Part shown: piece by piece, positions 9,169 to 18,560 of the stretch
How the letters are laid out: each line of letters opens with the position of its first letter
Position numbering within the stretch: position 1 is the stretch's first letter
Assembly (NCBI RefSeq): GCF_023111095.1
Contig: NZ_JALGYW010000005.1
Location: forward strand, 167,362 to 231,361
Source of the DNA: Maribellus sp. YY47
Lineage (GTDB): Bacteria > Bacteroidota > Bacteroidia > Bacteroidales > Prolixibacteraceae
Direction of reading: 5' to 3'
Length of the DNA stretch: 64,000 nucleotides
The notes under the pieces: generated by a model
What the model saw: the letters and a program-made list of their open reading frames with translations, nothing else
What the model was told of the DNA's origin: nothing
The model's database searches: none
Position numbers and translations under genes: made by a program

Positions 9169-12100
9169 TTAAACAAAGTCTTTAAGTAAGCACAAATAAG
9201 CATCTTCCAGGTGTGGCGAAACATTTACCGCATCGGGTGTCGGTTTTTCTTTAGCCAGGCAACGGACTTTGATGTTTTCTCCGTCGCGCATGTGGTGAAC
9301 AATGAGTTGTTTGTTGGCCATATTGTCGAATTCTTTTGCCGGAACCGAGAATTGCCAAACAAACTTGTTCCCCATGTTTACCATGTCGGTAGGTGTGCCA
9401 AAGTATTTCAGGTTACCCCGGTTAATAACGGCTACCTGGTTACACGAGCTCGAAATATCTTCGATAATGTGGGTGGAGAAGATCACGATTCTTTCGCGGC
9501 TGAGTTCTACCAGCAGGTTACGGAAACGGATACGTTCGCGCGGATCGAGACCGGCAGTAGGTTCATCTACCACCAGAATACGAGGCAGGTTCAACAAGAT
9601 CTGTGCTATTCCGATCCTTTGTTTCATACCTCCCGAGAAGGATCCGATTTTATCGTTCCGACGTTCGTACATGTGCACGTTTTTCAGTACATATTCCAAA
9701 CGTTCGTTTCGGATTTTTGTATCCTTAATCCCCTTCAGAATGGCCTGATAATCGAGGAATTCCCATGCCGACATGTTTTCGTAGGTTCCGAATGCCTGTG
9801 GCAGGTAGCCAATCAAACCCTGCAATTCTTCCCGGTATTTCTGCGTGTCCAGTCCGTTAATCCAGATCTTTCCGTAACTCTGTTCCAGAATACCTGTAAT
9901 AATTCGCATCATGGTCGATTTCCCGGCGCCGTTAGGTCCGAGCAGACCAAACATACCTGTTTTAATTTCGAGAGAAACGCCGTTCAGCGCCCTGAAAGGT
10001 TTCTTGCGTTTTCCAACCACCGGAATCTGACGAATCAAAGTGAAATAACCACGGCGTAAAACACTGAATCGTCCTTCGATACGGGCAATGTTCAGGTTCT
10101 TTTTCTGGATGTATTCAGCCGAACTGTAGATGATCAGCAGGATGTACCAGATGATACCTACAAAAATCACCATACCAAGGTTGTCCCAGTTTTTGTAGAA
10201 GATAAAAAGGAATACAGCCGGAAGTACCCAAAAGATCAGGTTGTAAATCCATTTGTTGAGTTTCAGGTAGAGGTTTTTACCTGTTGCTTCGTGTTTATTC
10301 AGGAGTACCTGTTGAACAGGAACACGCAGGAGCAAAAGGAAGAAAAATACACTGTGCGACAGGATCCACATCCAAAGGTTACTTTCGAGGTAAAAGAAGG
10401 TGAAATAAACCAGGAATCCGAAGAGTGGCAACTGCCACACCATATCGTAAAAGTCGCGCAAACTTTTGTATTCGCGGGTTAAGCCGGCGCGTTCCCTGAT
10501 TTTAATTCCCGATTTCCATTCGCGAACAAAGCGGGAATCGCGGTCGTAAATTTTTACCAGTTTTTGTACTTTGATCCGGATGGGCTCGTTTTCGTCAATT
10601 ACTTTTTCATTGGCCTGACGCAAACTGGTCATCACAAAAGCAACAACACCCGGCACCAGAATAATCAATAACATGAAATCGAGTAATTGCCAGAGGAAAC
10701 TATCCACTTCGAGGTAAACCAACACGGCTCCGGTCACAAAAACTATAAGCATTCCGGTTTTTAATCCCCAGTGCAATGATTTTATCCAGTTGAGCGAGTT
10801 TTCAAGCCCGGCATAAAGCGTAGGGATGAATACCAGCGTTAATATGGTGCTCAACGACAAACCGCCAATAACAGTGATGGCAAACGGAGCTCCAATTGCA
10901 CCTACATATTCAGCCTGACCCATGGCCAGGGGGAACAGAGCGACAATGGTAGTAATGGCAGTAATCAGGATCGGGCGAACACGCGAAAGGCCTGCCGTCA
11001 TTAATGCCCTTGATTTTCGGAACCCGCGTTTTCGCAAAATATTGGTATAATCGATGAGGATAATACCGTTGTTTACCACTACCCCGATCAGAATAATAAA
11101 GCCCATTAAGGTGTTGGCATTGAAAAGGCTGTTTCCTGTAAAAATAAGCGCCAGGAAAGAACCAATAGCCGCCAGCGGTATGGAGAACATCAACACAAAC
11201 GGCGTGGAAAGTGATTCAAAAACCGAAGCAAGAATCATCAGGATAAGGATGAAGGCAGCAGCGATTAGGAAGTAAAACTCGGAATACTGGTCTTCTTCAT
11301 GAATTACCTGAACGGCAACACCGGCGGGCAATTTATAGGAACTGATGATATCATCAATTTCCAGGCGATACGCTTCGAGCAGGTCTTTTGAATCTTCTGC
11401 CTCGTCGACAAAACGGTAATTCAACTCGATCTGCTTTTCCTGGTTTACACGTCTTATGTTGGCCATTCCGCTTGCATAAACCAGATCGGCCAAATCCTGC
11501 AATTCATAGGTCGCTCCCTGGCTGTTACTAACCGAAAGGCGGCGCAGATCTTCAATTCCTTTCTCCGAATCTTCTTCCTCCACGCCCTCCGGGAGTTTTT
11601 CCTTGATCACAATCTCGTATTCTTCGGTACCTTGTTTAAAGTTCACGCCCGACGTAAATTCACGGTTGAAGGTGCGAAGGTCGGAGGCAATGTTGTTTAG
11701 AGTGACACCGTATTCGGTAAGCAAAAGCTGGTTGAAATAGAGGTGTACCTCAGGCCGGTTGCGCGACACGCTGACATTGGCCCGGCGGATGGATTCCAGG
11801 TCTTCGATGTAATAAAGCAGGTCTTCGGCCACGCCTTTCATCACTTCGAAGTTTTCGCCTTTTATCACAATGCGTTCCTGGTTGCTGCCAATTCCCATAA
11901 ACTGGGCAAAGCCCTGCGAACCTGAACGCCGTCCACCTCCTCCGCCACCACGGAAACTGGAGCTTGAAGTAGGTGCCTCGAGACTGACTTCTCCCTGCGA
12001 TATATTTTTTACGCGGTCTTCAACATCTTTTTTAATTTCGGCAATCGTCCGGTTGTCAATGTCTTTATAGTCGTCCACCAAAATAAAGGTCAGAATTGCT

Positions 12101-13893
12101 TCTTCTTCCTCAATTTTTGAAATCAGGTCTTTCTTTTCCTTGATATCGTTTAGCCGGCTTTCCACTTCTGCTACCAGTTTGTCTGTAGCATCAAGTGTTG
12201 ATCCGGTTGGCATGGTTACATATACCGAGAACTGGGTTTCTTCCACTTCACTCAGATTGTTTACACTCACTGCCAGAACAATAAATACGGTGAGGAAAAA
12301 GACGACGATTGCACCAATGATCGTTCTTCCCGGAACTCGCATACTTGCTTTTAGCAACAGGATGTAGATCTGAATGATGCGGTTATTGGTCGTAACCTTT
12401 TCGTAGAAAATATTATGCTGTTTTTTCCCTTTCAAAAGCAGGTGAGCACCCATTGGGATAAGCAGCAACGCCACAAAAAGTGATACTGTTAAAGTTGAAA
12501 TGATGGATACACCCACGTGATTTCCCAACAGTTTAACCATGTAGTCGGTAGAGAATACAAAAGGAAGAAATACAGTAACCGTGGTAAGTGTGGCGGCTAA
12601 AATGGAGCGCCAAACTTCCTGTGTTCCTTGTGTAACCGATTGCTCGGGGCTCATTCTGTTCCCCGATAAGCGATAAATATTCTCGAGTACCACCACACTG
12701 TTGTCGAGGAGCATTCCGATGGCCAGCACCAAACCCACCAGGGTTAAACTGTTGAGCGAAATATTAAACGCATAGAAGAGATTGAAGGCGGTGAATACTG
12801 AAATGGGCATCGCCAGCGCAATAAACGAAACAATGCGCATGTTTTTAAGGAACATCCAAAGAACGAATATGGCAAGTAAGCCACCAACCAGCGCCAGGTT
12901 AACAATCTGGTCGATGTTGTTCTCCATGGTTTCGGCCAGGTTGGTTTGCACCACTATTTCCACATCTTTTGAAGCCAGCTTTTGGTTTAATGTGGCAATT
13001 TGATCCTGTACTTTGTGCGACAAATCGATCAGGTTGGCCTGTGAATCGCTGACAAGCAACATCGAAACCGCATCGAGTCCGTTGACACGGCTGATCGAGG
13101 TTTCTTCCTTTACGCCAAAAAAGACATCGGCAACATCCTTCAAAAAGATGGGCCCATCGGCCACCACAATATTTTCGATATCGGAAACATTATCGTATTC
13201 AGCCGTTACATGTACAAAGTATTTTTTGTCCGATTCGTGCAGGTAGCCTGCGAACGTGCGGTTTTGCGAGTTCCCCGAAATGGCACTGCTGATTTGCGCC
13301 GGTGTAATTCCATAGGCTTCACACGCCGCTGCATCGTAGGTTACTTCAATCGAACGTTCTTTACCTCCGTAGACCGTAACCGAGGCAACACCATCCACGT
13401 TTTCAATTTCAGAAGTGATGTCCTGATCGACGATGTTCCGAACCCGGTCAACTCCGCCGCTGCCCCTGATTTGCAGTTCCATAAACTGATTGGTGAGCTG
13501 CTCGGTGTTCACTTTGTTTACGATAACGGTAAAGTTATCGTCGAGGTTGGCTGCCGCCAGGTCAATCTTTTCCTGCAACTTCAGGAAGGTGTATTTAAAA
13601 TTGACGTTCTGCTTAAAATTAACCTGGATGGAAGCCGACTGGTTATTGATACTCGACTCCATACTTTCAATGCCTTCCATGGTGCCAATAGCTCCTTCGA
13701 TCGGGATCACGGCCTGGCTTTCCATGTATTTAGGATCTACCTGGGTCCGCGACTGGATCTGCACGAAAAGCATCGGCAGCTCGGCATTGGGCATTAATTC
13801 CACCGGTAGCCTTTTGTAGGAGATGTAACCAAGCATGGTCAACCCTACAAAGAGCATACTGATGAATATTTTTCTATGTATGATGAATTTCAT
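9169..13893 (-). CDS. RND efflux pump fused to an ABC transporter ATPase
   Basis: A 1574-residue chimera. Residues 1 to about 1050 form an HAE1/AcrB-type RND pump: TM1 after MKFIIHRK, a TM4 motif GLVLAIGMLLDNSVVVLEN, two periplasmic porter repeats and the closing TM block (GVVVNNGIILIDY). Residues about 1050-1298 add roughly six further hydrophobic segments. Residues 1299-1574 are a complete ABC ATPase with Walker A GPNGAGKS (about 1319), signature SFSGGMKQR (about 1418), Walker B ILVVDEP (about 1439) and the H-loop His at 1475. There is no stop or frameshift between the parts. ATG at 13893 is preferred because 32 upstream in-frame codons would overlap the neighbouring GxxExxY gene. RND pumps use proton motive force, so an attached ATPase is unusual. 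It probably works with the permease that starts two bases after its stop. The substrate is unknown. Confidence 0.9.
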   Translation of the reverse strand: MKFIIHRKIFISMLFVGLTMLGYISYKRLPVELMPNAELPMLFVQIQSRTQVDPKYMESQAVIPIEGAIGTMEGIESMESSINNQSASIQVNFKQNVNFKYTFLKLQEKIDLAAANLDDNFTVIVNKVNTEQLTNQFMELQIRGSGGVDRVRNIVDQDITSEIENVDGVASVTVYGGKERSIEVTYDAAACEAYGITPAQISSAISGNSQNRTFAGYLHESDKKYFVHVTAEYDNVSDIENIVVADGPIFLKDVADVFFGVKEETSISRVNGLDAVSMLLVSDSQANLIDLSHKVQDQIATLNQKLASKDVEIVVQTNLAETMENNIDQIVNLALVGGLLAIFVLWMFLKNMRIVSFIALAMPISVFTAFNLFYAFNISLNSLTLVGLVLAIGMLLDNSVVVLENIYRLSGNRMSPEQSVTQGTQEVWRSILAATLTTVTVFLPFVFSTDYMVKLLGNHVGVSIISTLTVSLFVALLLIPMGAHLLLKGKKQHNIFYEKVTTNNRIIQIYILLLKASMRVPGRTIIGAIVVFFLTVFIVLAVSVNNLSEVEETQFSVYVTMPTGSTLDATDKLVAEVESRLNDIKEKKDLISKIEEEEAILTFILVDDYKDIDNRTIAEIKKDVEDRVKNISQGEVSLEAPTSSSSFRGGGGGGRRSGSQGFAQFMGIGSNQERIVIKGENFEVMKGVAEDLLYYIEDLESIRRANVSVSRNRPEVHLYFNQLLLTEYGVTLNNIASDLRTFNREFTSGVNFKQGTEEYEIVIKEKLPEGVEEEDSEKGIEDLRRLSVSNSQGATYELQDLADLVYASGMANIRRVNQEKQIELNYRFVDEAEDSKDLLEAYRLEIDDIISSYKLPAGVAVQVIHEEDQYSEFYFLIAAAFILILMILASVFESLSTPFVLMFSIPLAAIGSFLALIFTGNSLFNANTLMGFIILIGVVVNNGIILIDYTNILRKRGFRKSRALMTAGLSRVRPILITAITTIVALFPLAMGQAEYVGAIGAPFAITVIGGLSLSTILTLVFIPTLYAGLENSLNWIKSLHWGLKTGMLIVFVTGAVLVYLEVDSFLWQLLDFMLLIILVPGVVAFVMTSLRQANEKVIDENEPIRIKVQKLVKIYDRDSRFVREWKSGIKIRERAGLTREYKSLRDFYDMVWQLPLFGFLVYFTFFYLESNLWMWILSHSVFFFLLLLRVPVQQVLLNKHEATGKNLYLKLNKWIYNLIFWVLPAVFLFIFYKNWDNLGMVIFVGIIWYILLIIYSSAEYIQKKNLNIARIEGRFSVLRRGYFTLIRQIPVVGKRKKPFRALNGVSLEIKTGMFGLLGPNGAGKSTMMRIITGILEQSYGKIWINGLDTQKYREELQGLIGYLPQAFGTYENMSAWEFLDYQAILKGIKDTKIRNERLEYVLKNVHMYERRNDKIGSFSGGMKQRIGIAQILLNLPRILVVDEPTAGLDPRERIRFRNLLVELSRERIVIFSTHIIEDISSSCNQVAVINRGNLKYFGTPTDMVNMGNKFVWQFSVPAKEFDNMANKQLIVHHMRDGENIKVRCLAKEKPTPDAVNVSPHLEDAYLCLLKDFV

Positions 13894-13906
13894 TTTTCTC
13901 GTTTTG

Positions 13907-13926
13907 GAACGCTGATGACGGCGATT
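13907..13926. repeat. Inverted repeat flanking the GxxExxY gene, left copy
   Basis: This 20-base stretch begins GAACGCTGA and matches, in inverted orientation, the stretch at 14330-14349 (about 15 of 20 positions). The two copies bracket the small gene exactly, as expected for an inserted cassette. Confidence 0.5.
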
Positions 13927-13933
13927 TTCTTGA

Positions 13934-14323
13934 TTATCGCTGATTTGGATTTGTAAATACTTTTCTCCTGATTTCAGGGACCTTCCCAAAATTCAAAAGT
14001 AATCCTACCTCAGTTTCAGTTGCTTTTAAATAGTTTATGAGCTGGAATTCATGTTCTTCCACTACCGCCTCGGCAGCTTTAAGCTCAAGGATCACACAGT
14101 TGTTTGCAACTATATCCGCATAATATTCGCCAACCACCGATTCATTATAAAACACCTTGATTTGTTTCTGCGATTCAACAGATAACCCGGAATTGTGCAG
14201 TTCGATCAAGAGTGCATTCTGATAAACTTTTTCCAGAAAACCATAGCCCAAAGCATTGTATACTTTGTAAAAGCACTTTATGATCTTTTCAGTTAAATCA
14301 GAATATTTGTAATCTGTGGTCAT
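13934..14323 (-). CDS. GxxExxY family protein (PD-(D/E)XK nuclease-like fold)
   Basis: A 129-residue protein with the family signature GYGFLEKVYQNAL (G-x-x-E-x-x-Y) near residue 28 and a PDDEXK-like core: EYYADIVANN followed by CVILELKAAEAV, i.e. D, then E-L-K. Members are common, often multi-copy and scattered in Bacteroidota genomes; their function is not established, although the fold suggests a nuclease. Here it interrupts an efflux operon between two RND genes, in the same direction, with 30 bases on its 5' side. It is flanked by the inverted repeats at 13907-13926 and 14330-14349. It therefore looks like a mobile or transferred passenger rather than a pump component. Confidence 0.85.
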   Translation of the reverse strand: MTTDYKYSDLTEKIIKCFYKVYNALGYGFLEKVYQNALLIELHNSGLSVESQKQIKVFYNESVVGEYYADIVANNCVILELKAAEAVVEEHEFQLINYLKATETEVGLLLNFGKVPEIRRKVFTNPNQR

Positions 14324-14329
14324 CTTTAC

Positions 14330-14349
14330 AATCTGCGTTTTCAGCGTTC
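14330..14349. repeat. Inverted repeat flanking the GxxExxY gene, right copy
   Basis: AATCTGCGTTTTCAGCGTTC, the inverted partner of 13907-13926. Similar ATCTGCG...CAGCGTTC sequences commonly surround GxxExxY genes in related genomes (recollection, not checked here). Confidence 0.5.
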
Positions 14350-14353
14350 TGTT

Positions 14354-17300
14354 TTAATCTTCGGTCTTTACAAACAACTCTCTCACCCGGTCGAGCACAT
14401 CGTACACGCAAGGGATCACCACCAGTGTCAACAGAGTTGATGTAACCAAACCTCCCACAACTGCCAGCGCCATCGGAGAGCGTAACGAAGCACTTTCCCC
14501 AAAACCTACCGTAAGCGGAAGCAAAGCGAGGATAGTTGTCAAACTGGTCATGATGATCGGGCGGATACGTTGTTGTCCGGCCTGAAGAATTGCCTGCGTG
14601 CGGTCCATTCCGTCTTTTCGCAGCTGGTTGATCCGGTCGACCAGGATGATCGAGTCGTTCACCGCTATACCTACCAGCATGATCACTCCAATAATGGCCA
14701 TGATGTTGATCGTTTTTCCGAGTATAAAAAAGATGAGGATCGTTCCAACAACGGCCAACGGTATGGTTAACAGAATGGTAAACGGATGGATCAGCGACTC
14801 GAATTGAGAAGCCAGCACCATGTAAACCAAAATAATTGACAACAACAGTGCAAACGCAAGGTTATCAAGCGATTCCTGTCTTTTTTCTTCCTCTCCGGTT
14901 ACCAGGATGCGGTAGTCAGGCTGAAGATCGATGTTGGCAGTGGCTTCACGAATTTCTTTCGAAACATGGTCCAGTGCTAGGCCTTTGTCCATCTGCGCCG
15001 TTACTTTTCCAAGGCGGTTCTGGTTTCTGCGGATAATCTCTTTGGGTGAAACTCCGTAAGAGATATCGGCAATCTCATTTAAGCGGAAAACCTGGTCGCC
15101 CGAAGTGATAAGGAATGAATTGATTTCTTCGATGCCTTTTTCCGGAACTTTGATGGTAATGTCCTGCATTTCACCGTTTCGTTCCAGTTCTCCTGCTTCC
15201 TTCCCTTCCAGCTGTTCCTGAATCTGGCTGATCACCGTGGCGATGTTGATGCCGTACATTCCGGCACGCATCCTGTCCACCTTGATTTCTACTTCAGGAG
15301 CACCGTCTTCGATCGAAGTTTTGATGTTGAACAAACCGTTGATCGCCAGCATTTTTTCTTTAACCTGGTTAACAACGTTTTCAATTTCATCCATTTCTTC
15401 ACCGCGAACTTCCACTACAACGGGAGCATCCTCTGTTCCCAGGATGGATTGAAGCGCCGTTTCTTCCTGTGTGAAGCTAAGTTCCAGCCCTTCAATATTG
15501 GCGGTGAGATTATCCAGTGTTTCTACAATACTTTCGGTATTTATGGAGGCATCCTCTTTCAGAATAATTTTCATTTCTGCCGTATTCTCTCCCTGGAAAA
15601 CTGCATTTGCATCGCCGGTAATTCCTGTTGACGGGCCGGCTTGCGAATAGATAGTGGCTAGATTGTCACCAAGATAGTCGATCAGAATGTTTTCGATATT
15701 TTTAACCGTCGCTTCCGTACGTTCCAGTTTTGTACCTTCCTGTAACTTCAGTTCAACGGTTAGTTCGCGGGTTTCCGTTTTGGGCATAAATTCGGTTCCA
15801 ATAAATGGAATCAGTAAAGCCGATGCTGCGATTGAGGCAGTGGTGAGAATAATGATCAGCCATTTGGCTTTTAAAGCTTTTCCTAAAAAGAGGGCATAAC
15901 CACCCATCTTAAGTGATTTGGCTTTAAGCGGAGCTTTTTTGTTCCGGTAAAACCGATGATACATCATCGGAATCAGGAAGATGGCCACCACAAGCGAAGA
16001 AACCAGCGAGAATGCAACTGTCCAGGCCTGATCTTTGAACAATTCGCCCGATGCACCGTGCAAATAAACGATGGGCAGGAACACAATAATAGTGGTTAAG
16101 GTTGATGCTGTTATCGCACCACCCACCTGTGCAGTTCCTTCTATGGCGGCTTCGCGCACGCTCATTCCGTTTTCGTGGTTTCGGAATATATTCTCCATCA
16201 CCACAATGGCATTATCCACGAGCATACCTGCACCCAATGCAAGTCCTCCCAAAGTCATAATGTTGATGGTGAGGTGGTTGAAGTACATCAGGTTGAATGT
16301 AGCGATAATCGATATTGGAATCGCCACACTTACGATTAAGGTTGTTCCGACTCTTCTCAGGAAAAGGAAAAGGATGAACACCGCCAGCAGAATACCGATA
16401 AGTGCGGTTTCCTGTACTTCGCCAATGGCGCTGCTGATAAAACGGCCCTGGTTCGACACAACCGTAAGTTTATATCCGGGTAGCGCTTTTTCGATGGAAA
16501 CCAACGCTTCATTGATTTGCTCCACCGATTTTACGGTGTTGTATTTTGTTTCTTTGTAGATGGATAAACCCACACAACGTTCTCCGTTGATGTGCACAAT
16601 GTTGGTGGGTTGTTTATTTCCCACATAAATTTTGGCCACATCTTTCAGAAAAACAGGGGCCATTTCGTTGCTTGAGCGGTTTTGCCCTGAAGTGGTGCTA
16701 AAAACTGTTTTGTATCCCACGATCAGGTTTTCAAAATCTTCGATCGATTGCAACATTGAAACACCTTTTACGATGTATTGTGTTCCCATGTCGGTGATAC
16801 GTCCACCCGATACGTTTCGGTTGAAGTTTTCAATACGGTTTGCAACTTCATCCATCGAAAGATTTTGTGCTTCCAGACGGTAAACATCGGTTTCGATGAT
16901 CACTTCGCTTTCTTCCTGTCCGGATAGTTCAACTTCGGCAACCCCTTCCAAACGAACCAGTTCGTTACGAATATAGTTTTCGGCCACCTTCCGTATCTCA
17001 TTCATGTCGGAGATCTCGGTGTGTGTTAGTCCGATGAGCATTACCGGAGTTGTATTCGGATCGTGCTGGGTAATTTTCAGCTCATCTATTTCCGAATTCT
17101 GAGTGAGCGTATTGAGGGCTTTTTGCAGGTCGAGGAAAGCCTCGTCCATGTCTTTGTTCCAGGCATATTCCACGGTAATCTGGGCCGAACCCACTCGCGA
17201 AACGGAAGTTACCTGGATAACATCTGACTGGCGGATGGCCAGCGCTTCGATGTTCTCCACAAACTGTTTTTCCATTTCTTCGGGCGGCCGTTCACCCGAA

Positions 17301-17452
17301 GTCACTTCCACAAAAATGCGGGGAGAATTCAGGTCCGGGAAAAGGTCAACCCCCAGTTTATCGTACGAAATATAGCCCAGGAGAACAACTCCCAAAACTA
17401 CCATCAGCACAGTAACCGGATAGTTGACAGAAAATTGAGTTAATTTCTTCAT
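14354..17452 (-). CDS. RND family efflux pump, inner-membrane permease
   Basis: A 1032-residue standard-length RND (AcrB/MdtB-like, HAE1) permease. TM1 follows MKKLTQFSVNYPVTVLMVV. The first periplasmic porter domain starts at LGVDLFPDLNSP, and the TM4 motif GAGMLVDNAIVVMENIF carries the proton-relay Asp. The second periplasmic repeat and the terminal block GVIMLVGIAVNDSIILVDR / TSLTTILALLPL follow. It should exchange protons for export of a small lipophilic substrate, working with the adaptor gene 28 bases upstream and the TolC-type gene before that. It has the same order of motifs as the fused RND pump downstream but lacks the ABC tail, so the operon encodes two distinct RND proteins and one adaptor. 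Heteromultimeric pumping of the MdtBC type is a possibility (inference). Confidence 0.93.
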   Translation of the reverse strand: MKKLTQFSVNYPVTVLMVVLGVVLLGYISYDKLGVDLFPDLNSPRIFVEVTSGERPPEEMEKQFVENIEALAIRQSDVIQVTSVSRVGSAQITVEYAWNKDMDEAFLDLQKALNTLTQNSEIDELKITQHDPNTTPVMLIGLTHTEISDMNEIRKVAENYIRNELVRLEGVAEVELSGQEESEVIIETDVYRLEAQNLSMDEVANRIENFNRNVSGGRITDMGTQYIVKGVSMLQSIEDFENLIVGYKTVFSTTSGQNRSSNEMAPVFLKDVAKIYVGNKQPTNIVHINGERCVGLSIYKETKYNTVKSVEQINEALVSIEKALPGYKLTVVSNQGRFISSAIGEVQETALIGILLAVFILFLFLRRVGTTLIVSVAIPISIIATFNLMYFNHLTINIMTLGGLALGAGMLVDNAIVVMENIFRNHENGMSVREAAIEGTAQVGGAITASTLTTIIVFLPIVYLHGASGELFKDQAWTVAFSLVSSLVVAIFLIPMMYHRFYRNKKAPLKAKSLKMGGYALFLGKALKAKWLIIILTTASIAASALLIPFIGTEFMPKTETRELTVELKLQEGTKLERTEATVKNIENILIDYLGDNLATIYSQAGPSTGITGDANAVFQGENTAEMKIILKEDASINTESIVETLDNLTANIEGLELSFTQEETALQSILGTEDAPVVVEVRGEEMDEIENVVNQVKEKMLAINGLFNIKTSIEDGAPEVEIKVDRMRAGMYGINIATVISQIQEQLEGKEAGELERNGEMQDITIKVPEKGIEEINSFLITSGDQVFRLNEIADISYGVSPKEIIRRNQNRLGKVTAQMDKGLALDHVSKEIREATANIDLQPDYRILVTGEEEKRQESLDNLAFALLLSIILVYMVLASQFESLIHPFTILLTIPLAVVGTILIFFILGKTINIMAIIGVIMLVGIAVNDSIILVDRINQLRKDGMDRTQAILQAGQQRIRPIIMTSLTTILALLPLTVGFGESASLRSPMALAVVGGLVTSTLLTLVVIPCVYDVLDRVRELFVKTED

Positions 17453-17480
17453 AATTCTGTTCCTCTATAATTACCGGCTG

Positions 17481-18539
17481 TTAAAGAATCACTTTTACTT
17501 TCGAATTGTCGCGAAGGGTTTCAAATCCTTTGATGATTAAACGATCATTGGGAGCCAGTCCTTCCACGATTTCAATTTCATCCTGGTTCGAGATTCCGGT
17601 GGTAATGCGGCGATCGTCGGCAGAACTGTTGCGTCCGACAACAAACACATATTTCCCGCGCGAACCTGACATGATAATATCTTTCGGAATGACTACAACA
17701 CTGTCTTTTTGAGCAGTAATGATGTTGGCTTTGATAAACATTCCCGGGCGAAGTTTCAGCTCCGGATTGTCGATCTGGAGTTTTCCGGCGAAGGTACGGG
17801 TCTCGTCGCTAATTGCCGGTGATAGTTCGCTTACGTGTCCCTTCAACGTATCTTCGGTTAAGGTGTAGCTGGTGATCAGCACATTTTGCCCCACCAGGAC
17901 ATCCGGGATGTTTTTTTCAGGGAGGTTGATTTCCACATACATCTGGTCGTAGCTCATCAGTTTCACCATCGATTGTCCCGACGAAACGCGCACGCCTTCT
18001 GTGTAATAAGGAAGATCGACGATTACTCCTGAAAAAGGAGCAACAATTTGCATTTTGGCCAGTTGAATCTGGGCATTTTCATAACTGTTTTGTGCTTCGA
18101 TTGATGACACTTCGGAGTTACGCAGTTCACGCAAGGTAACACCTCCTTTTTCGTAAAGCGATTTTTGTTTATCGTATTCCTGTTGAGAAATTTCGAGGTT
18201 GAGTTTTTTCGATTCGAGCGATAGTCCGTTCAGGTACTCTTCGTTGGTAAACTTAATAATTGCCTGACCTTTCTCAACGCGGTCGCCTAATTTGAATTTA
18301 CGACCGGTTTTCGGATTTACCTGTAACTGGTAGTCGCCTACAATTTCTGAAGTAAGTTCGGTTTCCGATTTTGCCTTGGCAGTACCGGTGGTGGTTATAA
18401 ATTGCTGAATGCTTTTGAGTTTGATGGTCTCGACTGAAACCGGAACAGCAAGGTCGCTGCTCTCTGATGCAGGTCGGTTGTTACACGAGATGGCGCTTGC
18501 AACGATGACAGCCAGGTAAAGTAATTTTATGTTCTTCAT
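17481..18539 (-). CDS. Efflux RND transporter periplasmic adaptor (membrane fusion protein)
   Basis: A 352-residue lipoprotein (signal ending AVIVASAISC, lipobox Cys at about 19). It has the adaptor order: a first lipoyl half (TGTAKAKSETELTSEIVGDY), a short alpha-helical hairpin (LESKKLNLEISQQEYDKQKSLYEKGGVT), the second lipoyl half (APFSGVIVDLP), and a beta-barrel/membrane-proximal region (LRPGMFIKANI, GLAPNDRLIIKGFETL). It bridges RND pumps and TolC-type channels across the periplasm. It is the only adaptor in the operon, so it presumably serves one or both RND proteins. It lies 21 bases downstream of the TolC-type gene. Confidence 0.92.
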   Translation of the reverse strand: MKNIKLLYLAVIVASAISCNNRPASESSDLAVPVSVETIKLKSIQQFITTTGTAKAKSETELTSEIVGDYQLQVNPKTGRKFKLGDRVEKGQAIIKFTNEEYLNGLSLESKKLNLEISQQEYDKQKSLYEKGGVTLRELRNSEVSSIEAQNSYENAQIQLAKMQIVAPFSGVIVDLPYYTEGVRVSSGQSMVKLMSYDQMYVEINLPEKNIPDVLVGQNVLITSYTLTEDTLKGHVSELSPAISDETRTFAGKLQIDNPELKLRPGMFIKANIITAQKDSVVVIPKDIIMSGSRGKYVFVVGRNSSADDRRITTGISNQDEIEIVEGLAPNDRLIIKGFETLRDNSKVKVIL

Positions 18540-18560
18540 TTTTTTAAGTTTTTTCGTTGG

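Noticed and set aside
13210..13797. Plus-strand 195-codon frame inside the RND-ABC gene
   Set aside because: It is antisense to conserved RND porter domain sequence and has no recognisable product.
13894..13989. 32-codon N-terminal extension of the RND-ABC fusion
   Set aside because: It overlaps the GxxExxY gene and the flanking repeat, and the normal RND start MKFIIHRK is at 13893.
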